A program made the translations under genes and the position numbers. Shown here one piece after another: positions 16,818-23,978 of a DNA stretch of 64,000 bases. The notes under the pieces were generated by a model. It searched no databases. It was not told the DNA's origin and saw only the letters and a list, made by a program, of their open reading frames with translations. The stretch is from the NCBI RefSeq assembly GCF_900086595.1, contig NZ_LT575472.1:3217124-3281123 (forward strand), read 5' to 3'. The first letter of the stretch is position 1, and every line of letters begins with the position of its first letter. This DNA comes from Clostridium nigeriense. Its GTDB lineage: Bacteria > Bacillota > Clostridia > Clostridiales > Clostridiaceae.

Positions 16818-17861
16818 TTATTTAGTATATTCTTGATATGGAATACGTACTGCAACTCCAGTATCATCAAATTTATATGAAGTTCCTTCTACAGCACCCT
16901 TACCACCTGCTAAATTCATTCCTGTTGCATATAAAGCCTTAGCCATTCCTTCAGCATCTTGAAGAACTGATCCTAACATAAATCCTTTAGCAATTAAATC
17001 TTGAGCTGCTGATGTAGCATCAACACCTACAACTGGAATAGTCTTTGCAGCATCACCATTGTTATATCCTTGAGCTTGTAATGCAGCTATAGCACCTTGA
17101 GCCATACCATCATTATTAGCTATAACAGCTTCTATCTTATCACCAAATCTTGATAACCAAGCTTCAGTTGCACTTTGTGCTAAATCATTTTGCCAGTTAC
17201 AAACTTGAAGAGCTAATTCTTCAGTTTTAATTCCATTATCATTTAAAGTTGAAACTGAGAATTGAGTTCTTGCAACTGCTTCTGGATTATCAGGTTCACC
17301 TTTTAGCATAACATATTGTAAAACTCCATCTCCATTTTTATCTACAGCCTTTGAATCCTTTTCCCATAAGCTTGTAAGTATTTTACCTTGCATAACTCCA
17401 GCTTCTTGAGCATTAGTTCCAACAAATATAGCCTTGTCATATGCCTTTATTGCATCAGTTGCAGGCTCTCTATTAAATAAAACTACTGGTTTTTCAGCTG
17501 CTTTAATCTTATCAATTACAGTTGGTGCAGCTCCTGTATCAACTAAGTTAACTAATAATAAATCTACATCCTTTTGTAATAATGTATCTATACTATCATT
17601 TTGTGTAGCTTGGTCACCTTTTCCATCATAGAAAGTAAATTCAACTTTATCCGGATTCTCAGATTGAATCTTTTCTAAGTTTTGACGAACAGTTGAAATA
17701 TAAGTATCATCAAACTTGTATAGGCATACTCCAACTTTAACCTTATCTCCTGATGAAGTACCTCCCTTATCTCCAGTTTCCTTTCCACCACAGCCTACTA
17801 ATGAAGCAGTAAGCATAATAGTAGCCATTGCCATTGTAAGTAACTTTTTAACCTTTTTCAT
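16818..17861 (-). CDS. mglB: Galactose/glucose-binding lipoprotein MglB
   Basis: 347 aa. The signal peptide ends in lipobox L-V-G-C (cysteine at residue 24), so it is a lipid-anchored surface receptor. A type I periplasmic-binding fold follows, with calcium loop DKNGDGVLQ and GEPDNPEA, as in MglB. First gene of mglBAC; an operator-like cre site and TATAAT box lie upstream and an attenuating hairpin lies downstream. It delivers galactose or glucose to MglAC. Confidence 0.95.
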   Translation of the reverse strand: MKKVKKLLTMAMATIMLTASLVGCGGKETGDKGGTSSGDKVKVGVCLYKFDDTYISTVRQNLEKIQSENPDKVEFTFYDGKGDQATQNDSIDTLLQKDVDLLLVNLVDTGAAPTVIDKIKAAEKPVVLFNREPATDAIKAYDKAIFVGTNAQEAGVMQGKILTSLWEKDSKAVDKNGDGVLQYVMLKGEPDNPEAVARTQFSVSTLNDNGIKTEELALQVCNWQNDLAQSATEAWLSRFGDKIEAVIANNDGMAQGAIAALQAQGYNNGDAAKTIPVVGVDATSAAQDLIAKGFMLGSVLQDAEGMAKALYATGMNLAGGKGAVEGTSYKFDDTGVAVRIPYQEYTK

Positions 17862-17896
17862 AAAAATCCCCTACCTCTATAAAATATTTTCATATT

Positions 17897-17922
17897 TGAT
17901 TTCGTTTACATTTATAATTATA
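17897..17922 (-). promoter_or_regulatory. mglB promoter region with cre-like site
   Basis: On the minus strand TATAAT (17917-17922) is followed by TGTAAACGAAATCA (17897-17910). The latter matches the CcpA consensus TGWAANCGNTNWCA at all specified positions but one. Its place downstream of the -10 box suits repression when preferred sugars are present. No clear -35 box. Confidence 0.6.
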
Positions 17923-17987
17923 GATTCTTAATACATTAACTTCCATATAAAAAACTTAACAAATATATCGAAATTCTTAACTCTTAA

Positions 17988-18005
17988 AAGAGATAGATAT
18001 TATAA
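17988..18005. repeat. Isolated arm of the long-hairpin repeat
   Basis: AAAGAGATAGATATTATA is identical to 4430-4447, the left arm of the hairpin repeat, but the core and right arm are absent here. It lies in the divergent gap between mglB and the prenyltransferase gene. Confidence 0.45.
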
Positions 18006-18095
18006 TTTCTTATATTTTAAAATAAGTTTTTATTTGAAAGAATTACGTATTTATGATAAAATTTTAACTTGCAATAATTGATATGAGGTGATTAT

Positions 18096-18998
18096 TTGAA
18101 TAAAGATTATATAATAAAATTTATAAAAGACTCTTGGAAAGCCTTTCGACCATTTTCATTAACTCTTGCAATAGGCTCTACTACTTTAGGGATTGTTGCT
18201 GCATATAAAATGGGAGCAATTAATTTTTCAAATTCTAGGGATATATTCTTAGTTATTCTTGTAACTATTGCTGGATTATTAGCTCAATCTGGTGCAAATT
18301 TAGTAAATGATTATTTTGAAGGAAGCTTTAGATATTATAGACCTAGTGGAAGAAAAATAAAATTTTTAGGCGTTACTAGAACTTACTTTGATATTTATGT
18401 ATTTCTATGGGCAATGGCTTGTTTTGGACTTGCATCATTAATTGGATTATATTTAATTTATATAACTGATTATAAAATGTTAATAATAGGCTTAATAGGA
18501 ATCTTTGGTGCTTATTCATATACTGGTGAACCTTTTGTATTTAAGCGAAAAGGTCTTGGTGTTCCAATATCATTTATAACAATGGGACCACTTATGGTGC
18601 TAGGTGCATCTTATCCATTTACAAAAGAATTAAGTATTTATCCAATATTATTATCTTTACCAGCATCTTTTATAATACCAGCTCTTATGATAAGCAATGA
18701 AATGAGAGATTTCCAAAGAGATGCTAACTTAAGCCTTGGTACATTAAGTGTTAGAATTGGAAGTAAGTATAGTACATATATTTATAGGTTCTTAGTATTT
18801 GGAGCCTATATATTAACTTCAATATATATTATTTTAGGATTTTATCCTTTAGTTTCACTATTAGTATTTATAACTCTACCTATTGCTTTAAAAGCTCATA
18901 AAGCAGTTTGTAGTTTTGAAAAATTAGGTATACCTTATACAAACAACTTACATTGGACTTTCACATTATTATTAATTATAACACTATTAATAGGTTAA
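18096..18998 (+). CDS. UbiA-family prenyltransferase (MenA-like)
   Basis: 300 aa with about eight membrane helices. The second aspartate motif is intact (EMRDFQRDANLSLGTLSVRIG). The first is altered: N-D-Y-F-E replaces the usual NDYxD, and the next expected acidic residue is missing (EGSFRYY). Family members transfer a polyprenyl chain to an aromatic acceptor in the membrane, as MenA does for menaquinone. No menaquinone or heme gene lies nearby, so the acceptor is unknown. TTG start at 18096-18098 with GAGGTGA at 18085-18091. A hairpin overlapping the lemA ribosome site follows. Confidence 0.8.
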   Translation: MNKDYIIKFIKDSWKAFRPFSLTLAIGSTTLGIVAAYKMGAINFSNSRDIFLVILVTIAGLLAQSGANLVNDYFEGSFRYYRPSGRKIKFLGVTRTYFDIYVFLWAMACFGLASLIGLYLIYITDYKMLIIGLIGIFGAYSYTGEPFVFKRKGLGVPISFITMGPLMVLGASYPFTKELSIYPILLSLPASFIIPALMISNEMRDFQRDANLSLGTLSVRIGSKYSTYIYRFLVFGAYILTSIYIILGFYPLVSLLVFITLPIALKAHKAVCSFEKLGIPYTNNLHWTFTLLLIITLLIG

Positions 18999-19006
18999 TT
19001 TTTAAT

Positions 19007-19060
19007 AACACATTCTTTTTCTACATATACTAATTATGTAGAAAGGAGTGTGTTTTTTTT
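19007..19060 (+). terminator. Terminator hairpin that also buries the lemA ribosome binding site
   Basis: The arms 19007-19027 and 19035-19054 pair almost completely if G-U pairs are counted, and eight T follow (19053-19060). The AAAGGAG ribosome site of lemA lies in the 3' arm and its TTG start is at the end of the T run. Transcripts reaching lemA from upstream would have a masked ribosome site. Confidence 0.75.
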
Positions 19061-19628
19061 GAAAAATGGAGTAAAAGTATTAATAGCTATATTAATAGTT
19101 CTTGCTATTATAGCATTTCCTGTTATATCTAGTTATAATAACTTAGTAAATTTAGAACAACAAGTAAATAAATCAGCTTCAAATATAGATACTCAACTAC
19201 AAAGAAGATCTGATTTAATACCTAATTTAGTTAACACTGTTAAAGGTTATGCTACTCAAGAAAAGGATATTTTTACTGATATAGCTAATGCAAGAAGTAA
19301 ACTTGCTGGTGCAAGCAATGTTACTGAGCAAGCTAATGCCGATAGTGAACTATCTAATGCATTATCTAGATTGCTTGTTGTAGTTGAAAGATATCCTGAT
19401 TTGAAATCTAATGAAAATTTTAAAGATTTAAGTATCCAATTAGAAGGAACTGAAAATAGAATAGCTGTTGCAAGACAAGATTATAATACAGCAGCAACTA
19501 ATTATAATTCTAAATTAAGAAGATTTCCAAGCAACATTATTGCTTCAATATTTGGATTTGAACAAATGCCACTTTATAAAGCAAGCGATAATGCTAGCGA
19601 AGTACCTTCTGTAGATTTTAATAGATAA
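19059..19628 (+). CDS. lemA: LemA family protein
   Basis: About 189 aa. One N-terminal membrane helix (VLIAILIVLAIIAFPVI) is followed by a long helical domain with the family hallmark LQRRSDLIPNLVNTVKGYA and a C-terminal NIIASIFGF segment. LemA proteins are membrane-anchored helical bundles of unclear function, often next to TPM-domain genes as here (19630). TTG at 19059-19061 is preferred over GTG at 19050 because the AAAGGAG site lies about 11 nt before it and only 2 nt before the GTG. Confidence 0.9.
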   Translation: MKNGVKVLIAILIVLAIIAFPVISSYNNLVNLEQQVNKSASNIDTQLQRRSDLIPNLVNTVKGYATQEKDIFTDIANARSKLAGASNVTEQANADSELSNALSRLLVVVERYPDLKSNENFKDLSIQLEGTENRIAVARQDYNTAATNYNSKLRRFPSNIIASIFGFEQMPLYKASDNASEVPSVDFNR

Positions 19629-19629
19629 T

Positions 19630-20412
19630 ATGAAAATAATATCAAAATTAAAATTCCTTCTAATCTCTTTATTATTATCATTATTATTTAGTTCTTCTTT
19701 AATTACATTAGCAGAAGCTAATTTACCCTCTCCAACTAATTATAAATATGTAAATGACTATGTAGGTATATTAACACAAGATGAAAAAGAAAAAATAATA
19801 TCTATTGGAAAAGAGCTAGAAGATAAAACTGGAGCTCAAGCTGTTACAGTAATAATAGATAGTACTAATGGTGAAGCAATTGAGGACTATGCTTTAAAGC
19901 TTTTTAGAACTTGGGGAATAGGTCAAAAAAATAAAGATAATGGGCTACTTATATTAGTAGCTATTAATGATAGAGCTTGGCGAGTAGAAGTAGGACGTGG
20001 ATTAGAGGGTGCTATTCCAGATGCACTAAGTAATAGAGTTATGAATTCTTTAGCAAAAGAAAAGTTTCAATTAGGAGAGTATGGTGAAGGGATATTAAAT
20101 AGTTATAGTTCTTTTAGTGATTTAATTGCAGAAGAGTATAATGTTTCTCTTGATAAATCTCTAAATATATCTCTTCCTAATAATAATTATAATTCTATAA
20201 GAACTCCTTTATTTAGTTCATTTGGAATCTTAGGAGTACTATTATTATTAGATTTGATTTTCAATAGAGGATCTATAACTTTATTAATACTTAGAATATT
20301 ATTCTTAACTGGTGGCTATGGTAGAGGTGGTAGAGGTGGCGGATCTTCCGGAGGTTTTGGAGGCTTTGGAGGTGGTTCTTCTGGAGGCGGAGGATCTTCT
20401 GGAAGATGGTAA
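19630..20412 (+). CDS. TPM-domain membrane protein (YgcG-like) with glycine-rich tail
   Basis: 260 aa. Signal-like N-terminus (LLISLLLSLLFSSSLITLA), then a TPM domain (about 35-175) with YVNDYVGILTQDEKEKI, RTWGIGQKNKDNGLLILVAI and VEVGRGLEGAIPD. A membrane segment lies near 197-228, and the last 30 residues are glycine and serine rich (GGYGRGGRGGGSSGGFGG...). Such proteins are paired with LemA across bacteria, and the genes are one base apart here. The usual interpretation is a role in envelope stress or photosystem-like assembly; the biochemical role in clostridia is unknown. Confidence 0.88.
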   Translation: MKIISKLKFLLISLLLSLLFSSSLITLAEANLPSPTNYKYVNDYVGILTQDEKEKIISIGKELEDKTGAQAVTVIIDSTNGEAIEDYALKLFRTWGIGQKNKDNGLLILVAINDRAWRVEVGRGLEGAIPDALSNRVMNSLAKEKFQLGEYGEGILNSYSSFSDLIAEEYNVSLDKSLNISLPNNNYNSIRTPLFSSFGILGVLLLLDLIFNRGSITLLILRILFLTGGYGRGGRGGGSSGGFGGFGGGSSGGGGSSGRW

Positions 20413-20469
20413 AGAACTGTAATTAGACAGCTCATTTAATAATTAACAATTAATTATACATTTTGTATT

Positions 20470-20497
20470 AAAGGGCTGTTTATAACAGCCCTTTTAC
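20470..20497. terminator. Bidirectional terminator between convergent genes
   Basis: GGGCTGTT TAT AACAGCCC is flanked by A runs on the left and T runs on the right. It serves both the TPM-domain gene (plus) and the AI-2E-family gene (minus). Confidence 0.82.
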
Positions 20498-20502
20498 TTA
20501 TA

Positions 20503-21672
20503 TTAATTTTTCATATAATCTTTTGTTTCTGTTTTTAACCCCTTCTTTTTTAATTTTCCTTCTATAAAGCCTTTTACTACTGAATAGAATATAGCGAATA
20601 AAGGTACACCTATTATCATACCAATTATACCTAAGACCTTACCTGCTACTAATATTGAAAATAAAATCCAAAATGCTGATATCCCTATTGTATCCCCTAG
20701 TATCTTAGGTCCAATTACATTTCCATCTAATTGTTGGATAAATAATATTATTAATAAGAACCAACATGCTTGAACTGGTGATACAAATAAAATAATTATA
20801 AATGAAGGGATTGCCCCTATAAATGGTCCAAAGAAAGGTATAATATTGGTTATTCCAACTATAACAGATACTAATATTGTATATGGCATTTTAAAGATAG
20901 CCAATATAATAAATGTTAGCACACCTATAATTAATGAATCTATTATTTTTCCAATTAAAAACCTTCCGAAAGTATAATTACTTCTATGAACTAACTCTAT
21001 TATACTATTTGCATAATTTTCTGGTAAAAGTCCATATGTTATTTTTTTACTTACAGCACATAGCTTTTCTTTATCTATTAATAGATATACCGATACTATT
21101 ATCCCCAAAATAACATTCCAAATACTTGATGCAATTCTTGCAACAAATCCTCCTAAAGCTGGAATTAAATTAGTGATAAATCTAATTATATAGTTTATTA
21201 AATTATTAAAATTATCTATAAGAGTCTTTGAATACTGATCTTCTATGTTTAAATCATTTATAACATTATTAACAAAATTAGTAGTATTATTTATGTAAGT
21301 TGGTATATCATTAACTAATCCTACTATACTATCTATAACCTGTGGTAAAAGGAATTTCACTACCATACTGATTATAAAAAATGCAGTAATATATGAAAGA
21401 ATTATAGCTAAACCCCTTTTTGATTTTAATCTTATTTTTTTTACATACTTTGTTTCAAAAACCTTATTTTCATAAAACTCTAATAAAAAATTAATTATAT
21501 ACGCTATAGAAAAACCTATAATAAAAGGTTGTAATATTACAAATATAGAGTTTAATTTATCAGTAAATATAGACACTTGCGATATTGCTAAATAAAATAA
21601 AATTACAGAAATTGCAACAAGAAAAGAATATATAGCTATAGTTGTATATTTATTATTCCAATTTATCTTCAT
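20503..21672 (-). CDS. AI-2E transporter family (PerM/YtvI-type) membrane protein
   Basis: 389 aa with about eight membrane helices. The conserved C-terminal part of the family is clear (GNVIGPKILGDTIGISAFWIL ... GKVLGIIGMIIGVPLFAI). Members are putative exporters or cation/proton antiporters; the family name comes from E. coli TqsA and does not prove AI-2 transport. A paralogue lies at 33275-34411. ATG start with GAGAGGTC upstream. Single gene, convergent with the TPM-domain gene. Confidence 0.88.
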   Translation of the reverse strand: MKINWNNKYTTIAIYSFLVAISVILFYLAISQVSIFTDKLNSIFVILQPFIIGFSIAYIINFLLEFYENKVFETKYVKKIRLKSKRGLAIILSYITAFFIISMVVKFLLPQVIDSIVGLVNDIPTYINNTTNFVNNVINDLNIEDQYSKTLIDNFNNLINYIIRFITNLIPALGGFVARIASSIWNVILGIIVSVYLLIDKEKLCAVSKKITYGLLPENYANSIIELVHRSNYTFGRFLIGKIIDSLIIGVLTFIILAIFKMPYTILVSVIVGITNIIPFFGPFIGAIPSFIIILFVSPVQACWFLLIILFIQQLDGNVIGPKILGDTIGISAFWILFSILVAGKVLGIIGMIIGVPLFAIFYSVVKGFIEGKLKKKGLKTETKDYMKN

Positions 21673-21845
21673 TTTTGACCTCTCTTTACTAAATTTATTA
21701 TCATTACAATTATAAATGATTTATATAAATATTTTTACATATTTCTTAAATTTAATTATTTATTCATTATTATATTTTCTATTATCTAAATTAATCTTAT
21801 ATTATTTATAACTTAATTTTACAATTTTATCTATAGTATTTTAAA

Positions 21846-21881
21846 TAAAAATATAGGGTTACTACTCTATTAGCAACCCTA
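21846..21881 (-). terminator. Terminator of the GX3-repeat protein gene
   Basis: TAGGGTT (21854-21860) pairs with AACCCTA (21875-21881). On the minus strand the stem is followed by TATTTTTATTT. Confidence 0.7.
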
Positions 21882-21914
21882 AAATTTAAAAATTATAATT
21901 TACTTTTAATATCT

Positions 21915-22589
21915 TTAACAATTTCTCCAAGATCCATTTGAATTTGAATTATTATTACAGCCTGTTCCTACACCATTGTTAGCTGCATTTGCATTTGCAC
22001 ACCTAATAATATCTCTAACAGCTTTTTCGTAGCCACTTCTAAAACCATTGTTAAAACCAGCTCTTGCTCCTCTTTGGAATCCAATTCTGCATCCATCTTG
22101 GAAACCTTTTTGGTATCCAGCTGAATACCCTTTTTGATATCCACATTTAAAGCCTTTTTCATAAGCAGCTCTAGCTAATTCTTCTGCTCTACTTAATCCT
22201 CTTTCTAACCCTGCATTAAATCCTTCACGTAATCCTGCGTCTCTTCCTTTACAATATCCTTTTTGATATCCTCTAGTAAATCCTTGCTCTAATCCATTTC
22301 TTAATCCTTTTTCATAGCATTGTCTACAGCTTACAACTCCACAGCCTGAATTACAATTGCTAGCTACTTCTAATGTTCCAATATTATTTTCTAAGTCAGG
22401 ACAGCTTCTAGAAGTGTTTGAGTTTAGTCCTTCTAAACCTAAGTTTTCTAATTCTGAAAAGTCAAAATCAGCTAATCCATTTTCTGAATTATTACAATTA
22501 TTGTTTGATAATAATTCAGTTTCATCTGCTTGAAGCCTACTTAAAATTTCTTCGAAATTTTCAGCATTATATTCGTAATTAGTTCCCAT
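21915..22589 (-). CDS. Cysteine-rich protein with two long glycine-every-fourth-residue (GX3) blocks
   Basis: 224 aa. Glycine falls at every fourth position from residue 95 to 131 (ten glycines) and again from 146 to 186 (eleven), with a helical break (LSRAEELARAAYEK) between. X positions favour Y, F, K, R, Q and E, for example GYQKGYSAGYQKGF. Twelve cysteines are spread along the chain: 32, 63, 79, 83, 88, 91, 113, 149, 167, 197, 211 and 224. The ends are Asn/Ser rich. No signal peptide or membrane helix. GX3 runs are known in Yae1/Lto1-type proteins, but the rest does not match them. Function unknown; a self-associating structural protein, perhaps of the spore, is only a guess. ATG preceded by AAGGAG. 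Confidence 0.8.
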   Translation of the reverse strand: MGTNYEYNAENFEEILSRLQADETELLSNNNCNNSENGLADFDFSELENLGLEGLNSNTSRSCPDLENNIGTLEVASNCNSGCGVVSCRQCYEKGLRNGLEQGFTRGYQKGYCKGRDAGLREGFNAGLERGLSRAEELARAAYEKGFKCGYQKGYSAGYQKGFQDGCRIGFQRGARAGFNNGFRSGYEKAVRDIIRCANANAANNGVGTGCNNNSNSNGSWRNC

Positions 22590-22668
22590 ATTTTTTATCT
22601 CCTTGTAAAATACTTATAATACATAATATATGCAAATTACTTGGCTTTTGTTAATGATTAATTTTAAC

Positions 22669-22899
22669 TTATTCATTTAATAATGAGCTTACTTCTCTAA
22701 CCAAATGTTTAACTCTATCTGGTAGTTTGGATATAGCTTTTTCTCTTTGTCTTTCGTCTTGTATTTGAGCTATTCTCATTACTTCCTGTTGAACTCCAGG
22801 AATACTATTGAATTCTGAAACTATTCTATTAAATCTTTCTGCAAATCTAGGATCTTGCATTTTAGCTTGTAGTTTCATTATTAGATTATAACTATTCAT
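22669..22899 (-). CDS. 76-aa conserved-looking helical protein, unknown function
   Basis: 76 aa, highly charged, helical, no cysteine or membrane segment. It has motifs such as MQDPRFAERFNRIVSEF and DRVKHLVREVSSLLNE that look under selection. It lies 79 bases upstream of the GX3-repeat gene on the same strand and is probably in its operon. I do not recognise the family. Confidence 0.6.
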   Translation of the reverse strand: MNSYNLIMKLQAKMQDPRFAERFNRIVSEFNSIPGVQQEVMRIAQIQDERQREKAISKLPDRVKHLVREVSSLLNE

Positions 22900-22974
22900 G
22901 AAATCATTACTCCTAAACTTATTTTATTTTATCTTATTCATAGACAAATTCATTTGTGAATCTAAAATAAAAGA

Positions 22975-23043
22975 AGAGATAAACATTGTATTACTTGCTC
23001 CGTCGCATGCGCTCCAAGTCCCCGTCATACAATTTTTATCTCT
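22975..23043. repeat. Long hairpin with conserved core, copy 2
   Basis: AGAGATAAA-C-ATTGTAT (22975-22991) pairs with 23027-23043. The enclosed 22992-23026 contains CTTGCTCC ... CGCTCCAAGTC, shared with copy 1 at 4449-4482. Unlike copy 1 it lies where no plus-strand gene needs a terminator. Confidence 0.7.
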
Positions 23044-23112
23044 TTTCAAACTGAAGGAAGGAAATCATAAAAATATTATTGATAGAATAACATTTTTATA
23101 ATTTCCAAAAAT

Positions 23113-23150
23113 TAAAAAGCACTAGCAAACATAATTTAGTTTACTAGTGT
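23113..23150 (-). terminator. Terminator of the DUF1292-like gene
   Basis: CACTAG and AAAC arms (23120-23130 with 23139-23149) form a stem, and on the minus strand the stem is followed by CTTTTTAA. Confidence 0.8.
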
Positions 23151-23162
23151 TTTTATGTGCAA

Positions 23163-23399
23163 TTAAAACTTTAAATTTGATACTTCTTTATACATATTTA
23201 TTTCTGTTTGAGATTCTACTTCGCTCAAACTTTCATTCCAATCCTTATCAAATTTTATTTTATAAATTTCAATATGTGATTTATCTTTAACAGGAGCCAT
23301 TGCAACATATTCACTTCCACAAATTAATTTTTGTTCTAAAATTGCATACTCCACTTTGTTTCCATTCTCATCATTAAATGTCATTATTTTATCACTCAT
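23163..23399 (-). CDS. DUF1292-like small cytosolic protein
   Basis: 78 aa. The pattern M-T-F-x-D-E-x-G-N-x-x-E-Y-A-I-L-E, followed by EYVAMAP and a lysine/aspartate-rich tail, is that of the DUF1292 family of low-GC Gram-positives. No function is known. The ATG at 23397-23399 has AAAGGAG with 9-nt spacing; an upstream in-frame ATG lacks one. It lies 38 bases after a ferritin-like gene on the same strand and ahead of a clear terminator. Confidence 0.75.
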   Translation of the reverse strand: MSDKIMTFNDENGNKVEYAILEQKLICGSEYVAMAPVKDKSHIEIYKIKFDKDWNESLSEVESQTEINMYKEVSNLKF

Positions 23400-23476
23400 A
23401 AATACACACTCCTTTATTTTATTAGTTTTATTTTGCATTAATTAAATAAATTTATGCATATTCATTTTTATATCTA

Positions 23477-23917
23477 TTATATGTTAATTAAATATTCTTG
23501 CATATCCTTAATATTTCTACTATATTCATCTGAAACCTTAATTAATTCTTTTTTAAAATGATCATGTAAATTATCCTCTTTTATTAAGAAATCCAATATA
23601 GCTTTAAATCCCATTTCAGTTCCTTGAATAGCTTTTTCTAATATTTCCTTATCTGTATCAATTGTCATTTCTTTTATATTATTAAAAATCTCTAATATTT
23701 TTCCCCATACACCTTCATTATGAGTAGGTGTTCCGCCCAATTCCTCTATTTCTTTTACTATTACATCTTTATTTTTTTGCACTGTGCATAAGGTATCATC
23801 GATTAATTCAATCAGTTTATAATCCTTTGCTTTATCTTTTAAGTTTGACATTGCATTTTCACCCATTATTACTCCTTCAAGTTGGGTATTTAATTCTTTT
23901 AAGGTATTTTCTATCAT
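23477..23917 (-). CDS. Ferritin-like four-helix protein (DUF2383/PA2169-type)
   Basis: 146 aa, all helical, with regularly spaced acidic residues (LIELIDDTL, VKEIEELGG, EKAIQGTEMGFKAILDFL). The overall pattern resembles ferritin-like DUF2383 proteins, but I cannot confirm metal ligands. Its ribosome site GAGGAG lies inside the hairpin at 23927-23961, so translation may depend on that hairpin being open. Assignment is moderate. Confidence 0.55.
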   Translation of the reverse strand: MIENTLKELNTQLEGVIMGENAMSNLKDKAKDYKLIELIDDTLCTVQKNKDVIVKEIEELGGTPTHNEGVWGKILEIFNNIKEMTIDTDKEILEKAIQGTEMGFKAILDFLIKEDNLHDHFKKELIKVSDEYSRNIKDMQEYLINI

Positions 23918-23926
23918 AATTAAAAC

Positions 23927-23961
23927 ACTCCTCTATAATATTTTTAGTATTATAGAGGAGT
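23927..23961 (-). promoter_or_regulatory. Hairpin burying the ribosome site of the 23477-23917 gene
   Basis: ACTCCTCTATAATA (23927-23940) pairs exactly with 23948-23961. On the minus strand the 3' arm contains GAGGAG, followed by TGTTTTAATT and the ATG. It may act both as terminator for the upstream transporter gene and as a translation block. Confidence 0.65.
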
Positions 23962-23978
23962 ATTATACATTTTATTTA

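Noticed and set aside
20503..21672. AI-2 exporter function for the AI-2E-family proteins
   Set aside because: The family name is historical and members include ion antiporters; luxS in the same window does not prove AI-2 transport.
21915..22589. Collagen-like protein
   Set aside because: Collagen repeats have glycine every third residue with proline; here glycine is every fourth residue and proline is almost absent.
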